DNA of 64,000 nt from Xanthobacteraceae bacterium (lineage in GTDB: Bacteria; Pseudomonadota; Alphaproteobacteria; Rhizobiales; Xanthobacteraceae). The stretch covers positions 62,001 to 126,000 of the forward strand of contig JARLJA010000143.1 of assembly GCA_031291445.1 (NCBI GenBank). Reading direction: 5' to 3'. Below the pieces are notes generated by a model that saw nothing but the letters and a program-made list of their open reading frames with translations, ran no database searches and was not told the origin of the DNA. Both the position numbers and the translations under genes were made by a program. Of this stretch, positions 38,982 through 47,752 are shown piece by piece; positions within the stretch are counted from its first letter, which is position 1; the number at the start of each line of letters is the position of its first letter.

Positions 38982-39434
38982 GATCGGTCTTGTCCAGCCC
39001 GGACGCCTTCTGCCCTTTCTCCCGGCAGCGTGACGATCATAGTGAAGCGGCGAAGCGGCGGGTTGTTGTTCCCGATCCAGATCGCACCACCGCTCCCCGG
39101 TTTTGACGCCTGACGCAGCGTGAGAAACGGATAAGGCGTCACCCACGAAGCTCGCTAGGATGTCACGCCGTATATCTACCTCCTACGAGAGAGGCCACCC
39201 GGGACTCGCGCTGCTTACGCACGCGGGTTTCTATTGGCGGGGGCGATTCGCAGGGCCGCCTCCCATATCTCGTTCGTCTCCTGCGGGGCTTGATGGTATT
39301 ATCTGGTATCTGTAACCGAGCGGGAGATCTCGGATGTTTGGGGAAAGCGACAATTCAAGTGGGCCGAGTATGGCCCGTATCAGGATCGCCTTGGCGTCCT
39401 GCAATTGGCCAATGCCTCGCGCCATCGCGAGTTC
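38982..39434. other. Start of unusual region downstream of tRNA-Ser
   Basis: This 453-base stretch has no gene I can support with a normal start. From 39294 onward the frame of the next small gene is open and reads like protein (with KWAEYGPYQDRLGVLQLANA), but it has no ATG or GTG before 39435. The gene may be truncated at its 5' end, use TTG 39405, or contain a frameshift. No integrase or copy of the tRNA 3' end is visible. Confidence 0.4.
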
Positions 39435-39635
39435 ATGGTAGTCTCGACCAACGTAAAGGCGAGCCTCAGCGACTACTATGTGGGCGTGCCCTCAAAGGAG
39501 TTGATGGCGCTGTTTGACGGCTTTGAGCCAGTCGGCGAGGGTGAGCTTCCGAAGGTGGTTGACTCGCTTGTATTGGCCGACATGGACGCGTTCAAGGAGC
39601 GTTTCAAGTGCCGGCACCAATTGAGACGATCATGA
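39435..39635 (+). CDS. Small hypothetical protein, possibly 5'-truncated
   Basis: This 66-residue product of unknown function begins MVVSTNVKASLSDYYVGVPS and is acidic in the middle with a basic end. Its stop overlaps the start of the next gene as ATGA (39632-39635), a sign of a real coupled gene pair. The open frame extends back to 39294 without a standard start, so the native N-terminus is in doubt; TTG 39405 would give 76 residues. Confidence 0.5.
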   Translation: MVVSTNVKASLSDYYVGVPSKELMALFDGFEPVGEGELPKVVDSLVLADMDAFKERFKCRHQLRRS

Positions 39636-39898
39636 CCGACGTGCCGGAAAAGGCCGAAGAAATTGCCCGCAGGACCTGGGACATGGCGCAACGCGTCGGT
39701 ATGCAAATCGCGGCGTTGCCGAAGGAACAGCGCGAACCGGCGCTTGTGCAAGCTGAGCAGTCGCTGACGAAGACCTATCAGGAGTTCGGCGCGACAGGCC
39801 CGCAGCTCGAAGGCTTTGTGAAGTTGCAGATGCAGGCTATCAGGCACTTCGTGGCCGAGATCGAGGCCAGCGGCACCCCGCAGGGCGGCAACGCGTAG
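39632..39898 (+). CDS. Small helical hypothetical protein
   Basis: An 88-residue protein of unknown function, predicted all-helical and charged: MTDVPEKAEEIARRTWDMAQ at the start and LEGFVKLQMQAIRHFVAEIE near the end. The pattern of amphipathic helices is loosely phasin-like, but I do not assign it. It is coupled to the previous gene by ATGA overlap and precedes the membrane protein gene by nine bases, so these small genes probably form one transcript. Confidence 0.6.
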   Translation: MTDVPEKAEEIARRTWDMAQRVGMQIAALPKEQREPALVQAEQSLTKTYQEFGATGPQLEGFVKLQMQAIRHFVAEIEASGTPQGGNA

Positions 39899-39907
39899 GA
39901 TGCGCCC

Positions 39908-40465
39908 ATGTGGGACTCGTTCTGGGAATGGCTGTCGAAGCTCCCGCCGGGGAGTGCGACGTTCGTTGGCGCGCTCACGGGATCGAGCTTTGGCCTCATC
40001 GCCATCTTGATAGGTGCATTCGTCAACGCCTCGCTCAATCGAGGGCGCGATGACCGTTTGCGCGATGAAGAGCGTATCGCTGTAGCATCGATGCTCTACG
40101 CGGAACTAAAAGGCATTCATCGCACCCTGACGGAGAACGCTCAGCACATGACCGACAAACCCCCGGACCACGACGGCGGGTTCATGGTCCCAGAGCCTTC
40201 GATAAAGCTGCTTCCTGAAATGGTGTCGAAGATCGGCTTGTTGCGCGCGGACACCATCCGCACGGTGATGGATGCGTACGTGCTGACAGAGCAGTATTTG
40301 GAGCAGTTGATCCTAGTCGGCGGATCACTCCAAGCGAACATGCCGGAAAACCGCCAGCTCGTTTATATGGACGCCCACCACGCGCCGTTCGTCATCGAGT
40401 TCAATGAGACAAGGGCAGGGGTGGTGAAGGAAGCGATGAACGCGCTGGCGCCGTACCTCAAATAG
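39908..40465 (+). CDS. Hypothetical membrane-anchored protein
   Basis: A 185-residue protein with one N-terminal hydrophobic helix (about residues 18-43, FVGALTGSSFGLIAILIGAF) and a soluble, mostly helical domain, starting with DDRLRDEERIAVASMLYAEL. I do not recognise a family. It lies nine bases after the small helical gene and 47 bases before the HEPN gene, all on the plus strand. A membrane-tethered partner of the HEPN protein is a possibility from position only. Confidence 0.65.
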   Translation: MWDSFWEWLSKLPPGSATFVGALTGSSFGLIAILIGAFVNASLNRGRDDRLRDEERIAVASMLYAELKGIHRTLTENAQHMTDKPPDHDGGFMVPEPSIKLLPEMVSKIGLLRADTIRTVMDAYVLTEQYLEQLILVGGSLQANMPENRQLVYMDAHHAPFVIEFNETRAGVVKEAMNALAPYLK

Positions 40466-40512
40466 CTTAACCTGTTTGGGGCGGTCTTGGGGCGACAACA
40501 GGTGAATGAACG

Positions 40513-41382
40513 ATGCCCTATGAATTTCCGGACCTTCATGCCGAGAAGCACAGCCTTGTGCGAGAGCTGTTCATCTCGACTGCGGACGATAATTACACGG
40601 CGGCCCGGTGGTGTTTCCAGCAAGGGCTGAATGTCGATTTCTTCTGGCTGGCGGTCCACTGCCTCGAAAAGTACTTCAAAGCCGTCTTGCTGATGAACGG
40701 GCGTTCTTCGCGGGGATTTGGCCATGACATTTTCAGGTTGTATGCCGCTGTGCGGCCTCTTGCGCCTGAATTGCTGATCTCTCAATTCGTGAGGCCAGAC
40801 AATATGCCAGCGCACATGTGGCGCGAAGAGACGGTAGTGGATTTTATTCAACGGATCTTCCAAGACGGAAATGCCGATAACCGCTATCTTCTTTATGGGT
40901 ACGGCAGGAATCCTGAAGACCTGTTCAAGCTGGATCAGGTCGTGTTTTCAGTTCGACGGCTCGCGCAAGCGCTAGAAGTGCGTTACGTGGGCGAAGGCGA
41001 TGACGATCCGCCGAGATACTCGCGGCGTGAAGCTCTGGCCATGCGTCCAACGAGACACGAGAATCTGCAAAGTAATCTTGAGCAGACCATGGAAGGAAAG
41101 CGTGGCGGAGAATTGCAGAGGGTACTCTTGAATTGGAACTTCCCATTTGCGGGCGATCACTATCGGCACGAGCCATCAACGTTCACGTCGGCATTCCAAA
41201 ATCCTATGCTGATGACGCGGCTTTATGAGACCCTCGACTGCGGAACGAGCCACTTTGCCGAGGGCGATAGATTGTGGGCTTGGGTGCAAGCAAACATTCA
41301 ACTCCCCGGCAGTCTGGTGGCGGAAGTGGAAGCTGAGCGCGAGAGACGCAAGCAAGCGACAATTGCGGCCGGACGGGTGTGA
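40513..41382 (+). CDS. HEPN-domain protein
   Basis: A 289-residue protein whose first about 150 residues show the HEPN helical pattern: DDNYTAARWCFQQGLNVDFF, AVHCLEKYFKAVLLMNGRSS, then RGFGHDIFRLYAAV. R64 and H71 fit the R-x(4-6)-H element of HEPN ribonucleases (six residues between). The C-terminal half (FAGDHYRHEPSTFTSAFQNP and beyond) is not recognised. HEPN proteins are often RNases in toxin-antitoxin, abortive infection or CRISPR contexts, but many are non-catalytic. Last of a four-gene plus-strand run next to a tRNA. Base composition is lower in GC than in flanking genes. Confidence 0.7.
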   Translation: MPYEFPDLHAEKHSLVRELFISTADDNYTAARWCFQQGLNVDFFWLAVHCLEKYFKAVLLMNGRSSRGFGHDIFRLYAAVRPLAPELLISQFVRPDNMPAHMWREETVVDFIQRIFQDGNADNRYLLYGYGRNPEDLFKLDQVVFSVRRLAQALEVRYVGEGDDDPPRYSRREALAMRPTRHENLQSNLEQTMEGKRGGELQRVLLNWNFPFAGDHYRHEPSTFTSAFQNPMLMTRLYETLDCGTSHFAEGDRLWAWVQANIQLPGSLVAEVEAERERRKQATIAAGRV

Positions 41383-41959
41383 GGACACTGCGCCGTTGCG
41401 GGCAGTTCGTCCAACCCGTCTAAATCCCGCGTTCATTGGCTCCATCCGGTTTCGCTCGGCGTAGTAGTGTGTCGTGTTCTCCGATAAGCTCGCCCATTCA
41501 AGGTTCGTATATCTTCATGACTATCTTCGATAGCGTGCTCAAAATCATCCTTAGGGTGTGTCGACGTTTGCGCCGCGTCAAAACAATGACAGCATCATCT
41601 CAAACGCGCGGAATTTGAGAATATTCCGTTCGAGTGGCGGCAGCCGTTTACCCTCAGGATGTTCGAGGAAGCGCATCTTGCCTTCAACTATGCGACCGTT
41701 CGGGGCGTGTTAGGGGTGGCAAGGTGGCAAAGCAATCGCCGCCAACGCCGCCGCGCTTCATCCTCCAGTACTAAGCTTCGCATCATTTCCGCGCCGATCC
41801 CTGATGTCGCCGTCGAGCAGCAACATTCAGAATGCCTCGCGATTGTCACCCGCGTCGACAAAGCAATCACAGTAGTGAGCCAACGTCCCGGTGAAGGCCT
41901 TCGTATTGGTGGTGGCGCGGCAGCTGGAGTGCTCGTTTATCGGCGGGTAAGCTGTAATA
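41383..41959. other. Low-GC gap without supported genes
   Basis: This 577-base stretch between the HEPN gene and the convergent two-helix membrane gene is visibly poorer in GC (about 45 per cent by hand count over 41461-41520). Short open frames exist, but none has a ribosome site, codon bias or family similarity. It may contain decayed genes. Confidence 0.4.
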
Positions 41960-42628
41960 TTAAGGGCCTGGTGGCGTTGGTGGTGGCGTAGCTTTGTCTT
42001 TGTCTTCAATCGGCTTATCCGGATCGGAATGAACGTCGCCCTTGTTATTGTCAGAGGCGCCGTCGCGTTGCCCTCGAACGAGCGCCCCCCAACTATTGAC
42101 TTCTGTTTCGACCAGACGACAGATCGTGCTTGTAAAGACACGCACATCTACTTCTTCGCCATCTTTGTCATTGTATGGTTTTGCGTGCACAAGAAACTTG
42201 GCAAGCTCGTTCCAAAGTGCATTGGAAGTTAGTTCGTGCCGTACCGCATCCTCTTTGTACATGAAGCTGCTCAGAAAGCCCGTCGCGATCGTGGCCGCCG
42301 CCGCTGGAATTGCGCGAACGATTCCCCAGTATGGTTCGAACTCGTCAGGGATCCATGCACGGGGAAAAGATATCGTCGCAACGAGAGTGGCGACCACGCC
42401 TGCAATGATGGCGATCTTTTGCCACGTGATCCAGCGGCCCTCATTGAACTCAAACCACTCCTCATATTCGCTAATGCAATATTCGCAATAGGCGATAGCC
42501 TTTTTCGAGTAGTCGGAAGATCTTCCCTTTTCATTGGGCGTCTGCGTCAGCAGAAGCTTCCTCAATTGCTCCTGTCTCTCTTTTCTCTGGCTCTCTTGCC
42601 TTCTTGTCTCCGAAGTAAAGCCGAACAT
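41960..42628 (-). CDS. Two-helix membrane protein, SLATT/DUF4231-like
   Basis: A 222-residue protein: a charged N-terminus, two transmembrane helices (about residues 71-88, KIAIIAGVVATLVATISF, and 102-121), then TSNALWNELAKFLVHAKPYN, and a low-complexity acidic, Pro-rich tail. The 2TM-plus-helical layout, with WITWQK before helix one and the ELxxF segment after helix two, resembles SLATT or DUF4231 proteins, predicted membrane effectors of nucleotide-signalling immune systems. The similarity is by pattern only. AGGAG lies ten bases before the ATG. No cyclic-nucleotide synthase or sensor gene is adjacent. Confidence 0.55.
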   Translation of the reverse strand: MFGFTSETRRQESQRKERQEQLRKLLLTQTPNEKGRSSDYSKKAIAYCEYCISEYEEWFEFNEGRWITWQKIAIIAGVVATLVATISFPRAWIPDEFEPYWGIVRAIPAAAATIATGFLSSFMYKEDAVRHELTSNALWNELAKFLVHAKPYNDKDGEEVDVRVFTSTICRLVETEVNSWGALVRGQRDGASDNNKGDVHSDPDKPIEDKDKATPPPTPPGP

Positions 42629-43244
42629 TTTGGCGGTACTCCTGAACGAGGCCCGGTGGATAATTGTCTAGATGGCGCTTCGTTTTACCCTTGAACCACT
42701 TTCCAATTAATCGCGGGCTTCTGGCGACCCTAGCGCATTTTGCCAATCGAGCGGGTTTCAATACGTGATGGAAACCCAAAACGGGTGTTCGCCAAATGGC
42801 CAGAAATAGCTATTGATGTGCCCTAGCGGCTTTGATATCCGCGTAGGAGGTATGGAGTTTGCGGCCAGAGCTTTGCTGCCGAGATCGGATAAGCTCTCGA
42901 CGGACTCGCCGACGAGTTGATCGAGAAAGCGGCGCCGAATTGCACGACCGGTCCGTTGACAGTAGCGCACTCATCATGGGCGCCGAGGTCGGCTGAAGGC
43001 CTCGTCGTCCTTCAGCCCCGCCGCACGCCTCAACGCGCCTCCGGCCCTTGTGGGAATGGCGGGGACGCCCTACCCGTCGCAAGGAGCCGTTGCGACGCAT
43101 GGGAATTGGTAAACTGTTGCCGCATTCCGGCGAGCTTGCCGATCTCGGGCCGCGCCATTTCGCGCCATGTGACGACGTTTTTCCCGGGATCACGTCACCT
43201 GTCACCGGTCCCGTACGGCTTGACCGCGCTCTTTCCGCAGGGCG
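42629..43244. other. Boundary of the unusual region; no firm gene
   Basis: This 616-base gap spans the return to high GC. On the minus strand, 42531-42779 is open and reads WFKGKTKRHLDNYPPGLVQE, which could be a remnant of another gene overlapping the two-helix gene, but the overlap of about 98 bases argues against both being intact. At 43051-43080 lies a copy of a motif found twice more in the window (see findings). Confidence 0.35.
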
Positions 43245-44741
43245 TCACGCGAAGGTCGGGAATCGCCCGCCGGCGAACAGGGACGGCCGAAGGCGAGACC
43301 AGTTGGACGCGAACTGGAAAGCGTCGAGATCGGTGTAGGTCTGGCCGATCACCTGCATGCCCGAGGGCATCCGGTCCTCGACAACGCCGAGTGGGACGTC
43401 GACGATCGGATAGCGGTTGAGCAGGTTCCAGTGCCACGTCAGCGCCAGCCCCAGACCGGTGCCCGTCCACGGGTCCACCTTGTTCTCCCTGCTCTTGAAC
43501 ATGTCGGCGCCAACGAGGGGCGTCGCCATGGTCGGCATGAGCAGGACGCGGTACCCTTTTCCGAACACGCGCTGTTGGACCTGTCGGTGCAGCCGTTCCA
43601 TCAACTCTTCGGCTTCTTCGGCCTGGCGCGGTCCGATGGCTCCGATCTGGTCGAGCATTTCGGTCATGTAGGGCGAGAGCTGATCCCGGTGGGAGTTCGA
43701 GATCTCGATGGCAACGCCGATGGACGTCGACATCAGCCCACGTATGAAGATGAATTTCTGGGCCTTCGTGAAGCCGCAGTCGACCTCGTCCACGATGCAA
43801 CCGGCGGCGCGCAGCGTCTCTATGCCCTTCAGCATCGCCGCCTTCACCGACGGAATGACGTCGGCGACGGCGGCGCCCCAATCCACGGCGATGCGCCACC
43901 CCGAAAGGCGCGGATATCGGGTGGGATAGTCGAGGCGAGGCCGCATCGCGGCCATGATCTTCTCGGAGGGGCCGACGATTGCGTTCTGAAAATGGACCAG
44001 GTCATCGAAGCGTCTGGCGAGCGGGCCCGAGGTCGAGAACGGGATTTCCCCGCCCGCGACGCGTCCGAACGGCGGCCGAAAGCCATAGAGACCGCATTGC
44101 GAGGCGGGAACTCGGATCGAGCCGCCCATGTCCGAACCCATGGCGAGCGTCGCGAAGCCCGCGGCCAGCGCCGCTCCCGATCCTGCGGACGACCCGCCCG
44201 GGGAGTACTCGAGGTTCCACGGATTGCGTGTCGTCCCCCAGGCGCGGGTCGAGGCGCCGAGGAAGAGGTAGAATTCCGGCACCGTCGTCTGGAACGGCAT
44301 GATGGCTCCGGCCGCCTCGAGCGAATCGATGATTGCCGCATTTTCCGTCGCGGGCGGAGAGTCCTTGAACATGAGCGAGCCCTGCGTCGTTCGCCAACCC
44401 GGCCGGTTGAATTCGTCCTTGATGGCGACCGTGATGCCGTCGAGCGGCCTCGGGTTGCCGCGCCGATAACGGTCTTCGGATCGTTTGGCCTCCTTCATCG
44501 CCTCGTCGAAGTGCTCGTAGGTGATGCAATTGACCTTCGAATTGAGCGCTTCGATCCGCTTGATCTGCGCCTTCAGCAGATCGACCGGCGACGCCTTCCG
44601 GGCCCGGAACATGGCGATGAGATGGTCGACCGAGGCGTAGCAGAGCTGATCGTCGAACCCGGCCTGCGCGGCCGGAAAATCGAGCGTCGACGCCACCAAC
44701 GCCGTTGCCGCGCCTTTGACGAGCGTTCTTCTATCAATCAT
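43245..44741 (-). CDS. Amidase (amidase-signature family), Tat-exported
   Basis: The 498-residue enzyme opens with a twin-arginine signal (MIDRRTLVKGAATALVAS), so it acts in the periplasm. The catalytic Ser-cisSer-Lys triad is visible: Lys in DGITVAIKDEFN, and the serines in EYSPGGSSAGSGAALAAG and LAMGSDMGGSIRVPAS. It should hydrolyse an amide to acid and ammonia or amine; the substrate is unknown. The ATG at 44739-44741 has GGAGG seven bases upstream. It follows, on the same strand but after a 530-base gap, a set of transport and amidohydrolase genes that may share its pathway. Confidence 0.92.
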   Translation of the reverse strand: MIDRRTLVKGAATALVASTLDFPAAQAGFDDQLCYASVDHLIAMFRARKASPVDLLKAQIKRIEALNSKVNCITYEHFDEAMKEAKRSEDRYRRGNPRPLDGITVAIKDEFNRPGWRTTQGSLMFKDSPPATENAAIIDSLEAAGAIMPFQTTVPEFYLFLGASTRAWGTTRNPWNLEYSPGGSSAGSGAALAAGFATLAMGSDMGGSIRVPASQCGLYGFRPPFGRVAGGEIPFSTSGPLARRFDDLVHFQNAIVGPSEKIMAAMRPRLDYPTRYPRLSGWRIAVDWGAAVADVIPSVKAAMLKGIETLRAAGCIVDEVDCGFTKAQKFIFIRGLMSTSIGVAIEISNSHRDQLSPYMTEMLDQIGAIGPRQAEEAEELMERLHRQVQQRVFGKGYRVLLMPTMATPLVGADMFKSRENKVDPWTGTGLGLALTWHWNLLNRYPIVDVPLGVVEDRMPSGMQVIGQTYTDLDAFQFASNWSRLRPSLFAGGRFPTFA

Positions 44742-45271
44742 GTGCGCCTCCGCGTTTTCGAGGGTTCGGTCCAAGCCGGTGTGTCGATGTCGGCCTCGTG
44801 AGACGATCGGATAAGCGCCGAATTCCAATCGGTATCTGGATGTCCCCGAAACCTGGACCAGAAGCATGCGATGGACATGCGCCAGTCATTACAGCCTCTG
44901 CGAGAATGTGAGTTTCCGCGATTCCGGGCGCCCGTCAAATTCAGTACATCTACGTAGTCCGCGTTGCTATTGGGAGTTGCTCTCAACGCCCAGCCGCTGA
45001 TGCTGCGTCACTTCGAAACAACGTGGTCAACTGGATCGCCGCGCGCAACGACGGCGTCAGTGACGGAGCCGACTTTGCGTTTTCACGCCGGGGCGCACGG
45101 CAGCGTCCCGCGCACTTTGGTCGGGCATCGGAATAGTCCTGATATCGATCGTCGCCTGGTGGCTCCCCGATCCGGGACCGGATCTTGCCGCGATGACCGG
45201 GATCGCGCGGGTCATCGCGGGAGTTGCCGCGTTCGTCCAGCTTGCGATGCGCATGCGTCTGAACCCGAGTT
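44742..45271. other. Gap upstream of amidase with gene remnant
   Basis: This 530-base gap must hold the amidase promoter. Its plus strand contains a short hydrophobic frame (45118-45294) listed separately as a possible remnant. I see no other gene. Confidence 0.4.
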
Positions 45272-45294
45272 TCAGTGCGGGAATATCAGGGTGA
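45118..45294 (+). pseudogene. Possible remnant of a membrane protein gene
   Basis: The frame reads WSGIGIVLISIVAWWLPDPG, then ARVIAGVAAFVQLAMRMRLN, then a stop. It looks like the C-terminal tail of a small membrane protein with two helices, but there is no start codon context and no intact N-terminus. It overlaps the 3' end of the outer membrane barrel gene on the other strand by 23 bases. Confidence 0.25.
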
Positions 45295-46132
45295 GGTTGA
45301 GGCGCGCCTGCCATTCGGGGCCGATGCCCGGCCGCACGGCGTTGTAGTAGAGGCCGGCCGCCGCCGACATGGCCTGGCCGCCGACCTCGAAGACGCGGCC
45401 GACCTCGCCACCGACCGGAACCGTCCAGCGGTCGCGCGAGTCCGCGGACCAGTCAGCCGTGATGATCGGACTGTAGGACAGGAACCAGCCGTCGGAAAAA
45501 TTGTAGACGACGAACAATTGCGCGGCGGTTCGGTTCATCGGCGCCGCAGCGCGCGGTCCGGCAAACGACCACCATTGGCTGACCAGCAGGCCGAAGACCC
45601 AGGGGTCGGGCTGGACCACCACGACCGCCGACGGTCCGGCCGCCCATTGGCCGGTACCAAGGTTGGGCGCGGTCGCGGTCGGCAGTGAAAAGGTCGGTCC
45701 TGCGCCCCAGATGACGTTGCCGGGACGGGACGGCGACAGCGCGATCATGGGGACGATGTCGCCCATTCCGAAGGACGGCGGATCGTCCGGCGACATCCGG
45801 ACCTGCGACATGAACGGAAGGGTGGTGCGCGTGATGATATTCCAATCATCATTGAGGCGGAACGGGATCACGGGCTGGACATTCAGGATGTTGCCGGTTT
45901 GACGATAGGGCCCGTAGGGAAAGTTGGTGTCGTTGGCGAAGGGGATGCTGATTGAATCGGCGAGCGGGTTCTGAACCAGCTTCGCCAAGTCGTGAGCCGA
46001 CAATTGCGGCTGCTGCGCGGCGGCCGGCGCGGCCAGGAACAGCAGACCGCAGATCGGCGCCAGGCGTGCCGTCCCAAGATATCGCCCGACGTTGCCAAAC
46101 AGTCGCGAGGAAGCTCTGCGAATATGGGGCAC
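45272..46132 (-). CDS. Outer membrane beta-barrel, 'neuromedin U'-annotated family
   Basis: A 286-residue protein with a signal peptide (after the start, APICGLLFLAAPAAAQQ) followed by ELA-type opening HDLAKLVQNPLADSISIPF, NILNVQPVIPFRLNDDWNII, GMGDIVPMIALSP, and the end RLNLTLIFPH. This matches a proteobacterial barrel family often misnamed neuromedin U, thought to be a channel in the outer membrane. The GTG start at 46130-46132 follows GAGGAG; longer readings give Cys/Arg-rich junk. It lies 61 bases after the MFS pump gene, so it may be the outer membrane part of the same uptake or export route. Confidence 0.8.
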   Translation of the reverse strand: MPHIRRASSRLFGNVGRYLGTARLAPICGLLFLAAPAAAQQPQLSAHDLAKLVQNPLADSISIPFANDTNFPYGPYRQTGNILNVQPVIPFRLNDDWNIITRTTLPFMSQVRMSPDDPPSFGMGDIVPMIALSPSRPGNVIWGAGPTFSLPTATAPNLGTGQWAAGPSAVVVVQPDPWVFGLLVSQWWSFAGPRAAAPMNRTAAQLFVVYNFSDGWFLSYSPIITADWSADSRDRWTVPVGGEVGRVFEVGGQAMSAAAGLYYNAVRPGIGPEWQARLNLTLIFPH

Positions 46133-46193
46133 GTGAATCTCCTCAGTCGGGCGACGTCTCTCGACGATTTCGAGGCCGCGGGAACCGCACCGC

Positions 46194-47699
46194 CTATTGC
46201 ACATGCTTGCGTGCCTCGCGTGAGGCCGAACGGTTCGCCGCCCGCCACACCAGCAAGGCGGCGCAGAGCAGGACAATGGTCGCAACGGAAATGACCGTGA
46301 CGAACGCCTGGTCGAAGGCGTGGCGGGCCAGCGAGACGACGACGGCCGCGGCGTCGGCCGGCAGGCGTTCGGCGACGATCAACGCTTCATCGATGCTGTC
46401 GCGGACCGCGTCCGGCACGGCGCGCCCGTCGGGCAGAACGATGAAATGGGTGTAGACGCCGGCCAGCATGCTGCCGAAAATGCTGATGCCGATCGTGCCA
46501 CCGAGCTCGAACGAGACTTCCGCGACCGAGGCGGCCATGCCTTCGCGTCCCTCAGGGGCGTGATTCATGATGGCGTTGGAGGCGGCCGCCATCGATGCGC
46601 CGAGGCCCAGGCCGTTGACCGCGATGCAGGCCAGCTGCAGCAAAAGGCTCGCGTTGTAGCAGGCGAGATAGGCGGCCGCGCCGAGGCCGCCGAGCAGCAG
46701 CGCAGCCCCCATCGTCGTTGCGGCTCCCAAGCGGCGGAGCGCCAGGCTGGCGAACGGTCCGCCGGCGAACGCCGCCAGCGGCGCCGGCAGGATATACAGC
46801 GCGGCCTGCAATGGCGAATAGTCGAGGACGAGCTGCAAGCGCTGGCTCATTGCCAGCTCGGTTCCGGCGATGGTGAGGGAGGCGACCACGGCGGTGACGG
46901 TGCCCAGCACGAAGTCGCTGTTCCGGAACAGGGTGAAGTCGATCAAGGGGCTGGTGAGACGCAGTTGACGGCGGACGAAGACGATCAGCGCCACGGCCGT
47001 TGCCGCCGCCGCGGCCGCCACCACGCCGTAAGGTGGCTGGCGTCTGCCGAGCTCCTCGACGACAAAGGCAAAGCCGGTCAGCCCGATCATGACCTGAACC
47101 GAGCCGACACCATCCCAGTCGCGATCCGAGCGACCGCCGGAGTCGGGAATGAACAACAGGGCGGAGAGCAGCGACGCGGCAACCAGGGGAACGTTGATCA
47201 GAAATACCGATCCCCACCAGAAGTATTCCAGAAGAACGCCGCCGACGAGGGGACCGATGGCGGCGCCGCTGGAAGCGACGGCACCCCAGACCCCGATCGC
47301 CAGCGCCCGCTCGTGGTCGTCGGAAAATGTGACGCGAATGATCGACAGGGTCACCGGCATCATCAGCGCCGCACCGACAGCGAGCAGAACGCGCCCGCCG
47401 ATCAGGACGGCCGGGGTTGGCGAATAGGCGGCAACGACGGATGCGACCCCGAAGACCACGAGGCCGCCGACGAATGTCCTCTTGTGGCCCAGGCGATCGC
47501 CGAGCGCGCCGAAGCCGGGAAGAAGACCGGCGACGACAAGCCCATAGGCCATGACGATCCACAGCTTCTCCGATGTCGTCGCGGCAAGCTCATGGGTAAG
47601 GCCGGGCAGCGCCGTATAAAGGACCGTCATGTCGATGACGACGAGCGCAAGCGCACTGGAGACCGTCAGGAGAATCAGCCAGCGATTGCGCTTCGACAT
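46194..47699 (-). CDS. MFS transporter, DHA2 (EmrB/QacA) family
   Basis: A 501-residue inner membrane protein with about 14 hydrophobic segments. Markers are DMTVLYTALPGL in helix 1, GALGDRLGHKRTFVGG in the loop 2-3, GGRVLLAVGAALMMP, and the drug:H+ antiporter motif C-like AIGPLVGGVLLEYFWWGSVF. The family mostly exports drugs or other hydrophobic compounds. The ATG at 47697-47699 is taken; a TTG at 47717 would add six residues. It lies 53 bases after the amidohydrolase stop, same strand, and probably moves the product or substrate of that enzyme. Confidence 0.9.
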   Translation of the reverse strand: MSKRNRWLILLTVSSALALVVIDMTVLYTALPGLTHELAATTSEKLWIVMAYGLVVAGLLPGFGALGDRLGHKRTFVGGLVVFGVASVVAAYSPTPAVLIGGRVLLAVGAALMMPVTLSIIRVTFSDDHERALAIGVWGAVASSGAAIGPLVGGVLLEYFWWGSVFLINVPLVAASLLSALLFIPDSGGRSDRDWDGVGSVQVMIGLTGFAFVVEELGRRQPPYGVVAAAAAATAVALIVFVRRQLRLTSPLIDFTLFRNSDFVLGTVTAVVASLTIAGTELAMSQRLQLVLDYSPLQAALYILPAPLAAFAGGPFASLALRRLGAATTMGAALLLGGLGAAAYLACYNASLLLQLACIAVNGLGLGASMAAASNAIMNHAPEGREGMAASVAEVSFELGGTIGISIFGSMLAGVYTHFIVLPDGRAVPDAVRDSIDEALIVAERLPADAAAVVVSLARHAFDQAFVTVISVATIVLLCAALLVWRAANRSASREARKHVQ

Positions 47700-47752
47700 C
47701 GGCGCCACGACTTCCAATTCGATCCGACCTGCGATCGCGACACGACGGCAGG

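Noticed and set aside
41659-41991. Short plus-strand open frame in the low-GC gap
   Set aside because: It has no ribosome site, no coding-type codon bias and it overlaps the convergent two-helix gene at its 3' end.
42531-42779. Minus-strand open frame overlapping the start of the two-helix membrane gene
   Set aside because: The 98-base overlap in another frame is too long for two intact genes. Part of it may be a remnant, which I mention in the gap entry only.
38982-43244. Search for an integrase and a duplicated tRNA-Ser 3' end closing an island
   Set aside because: No tyrosine or serine recombinase frame and no repeat of the tRNA T-arm/acceptor sequence was found, so island borders cannot be asserted.
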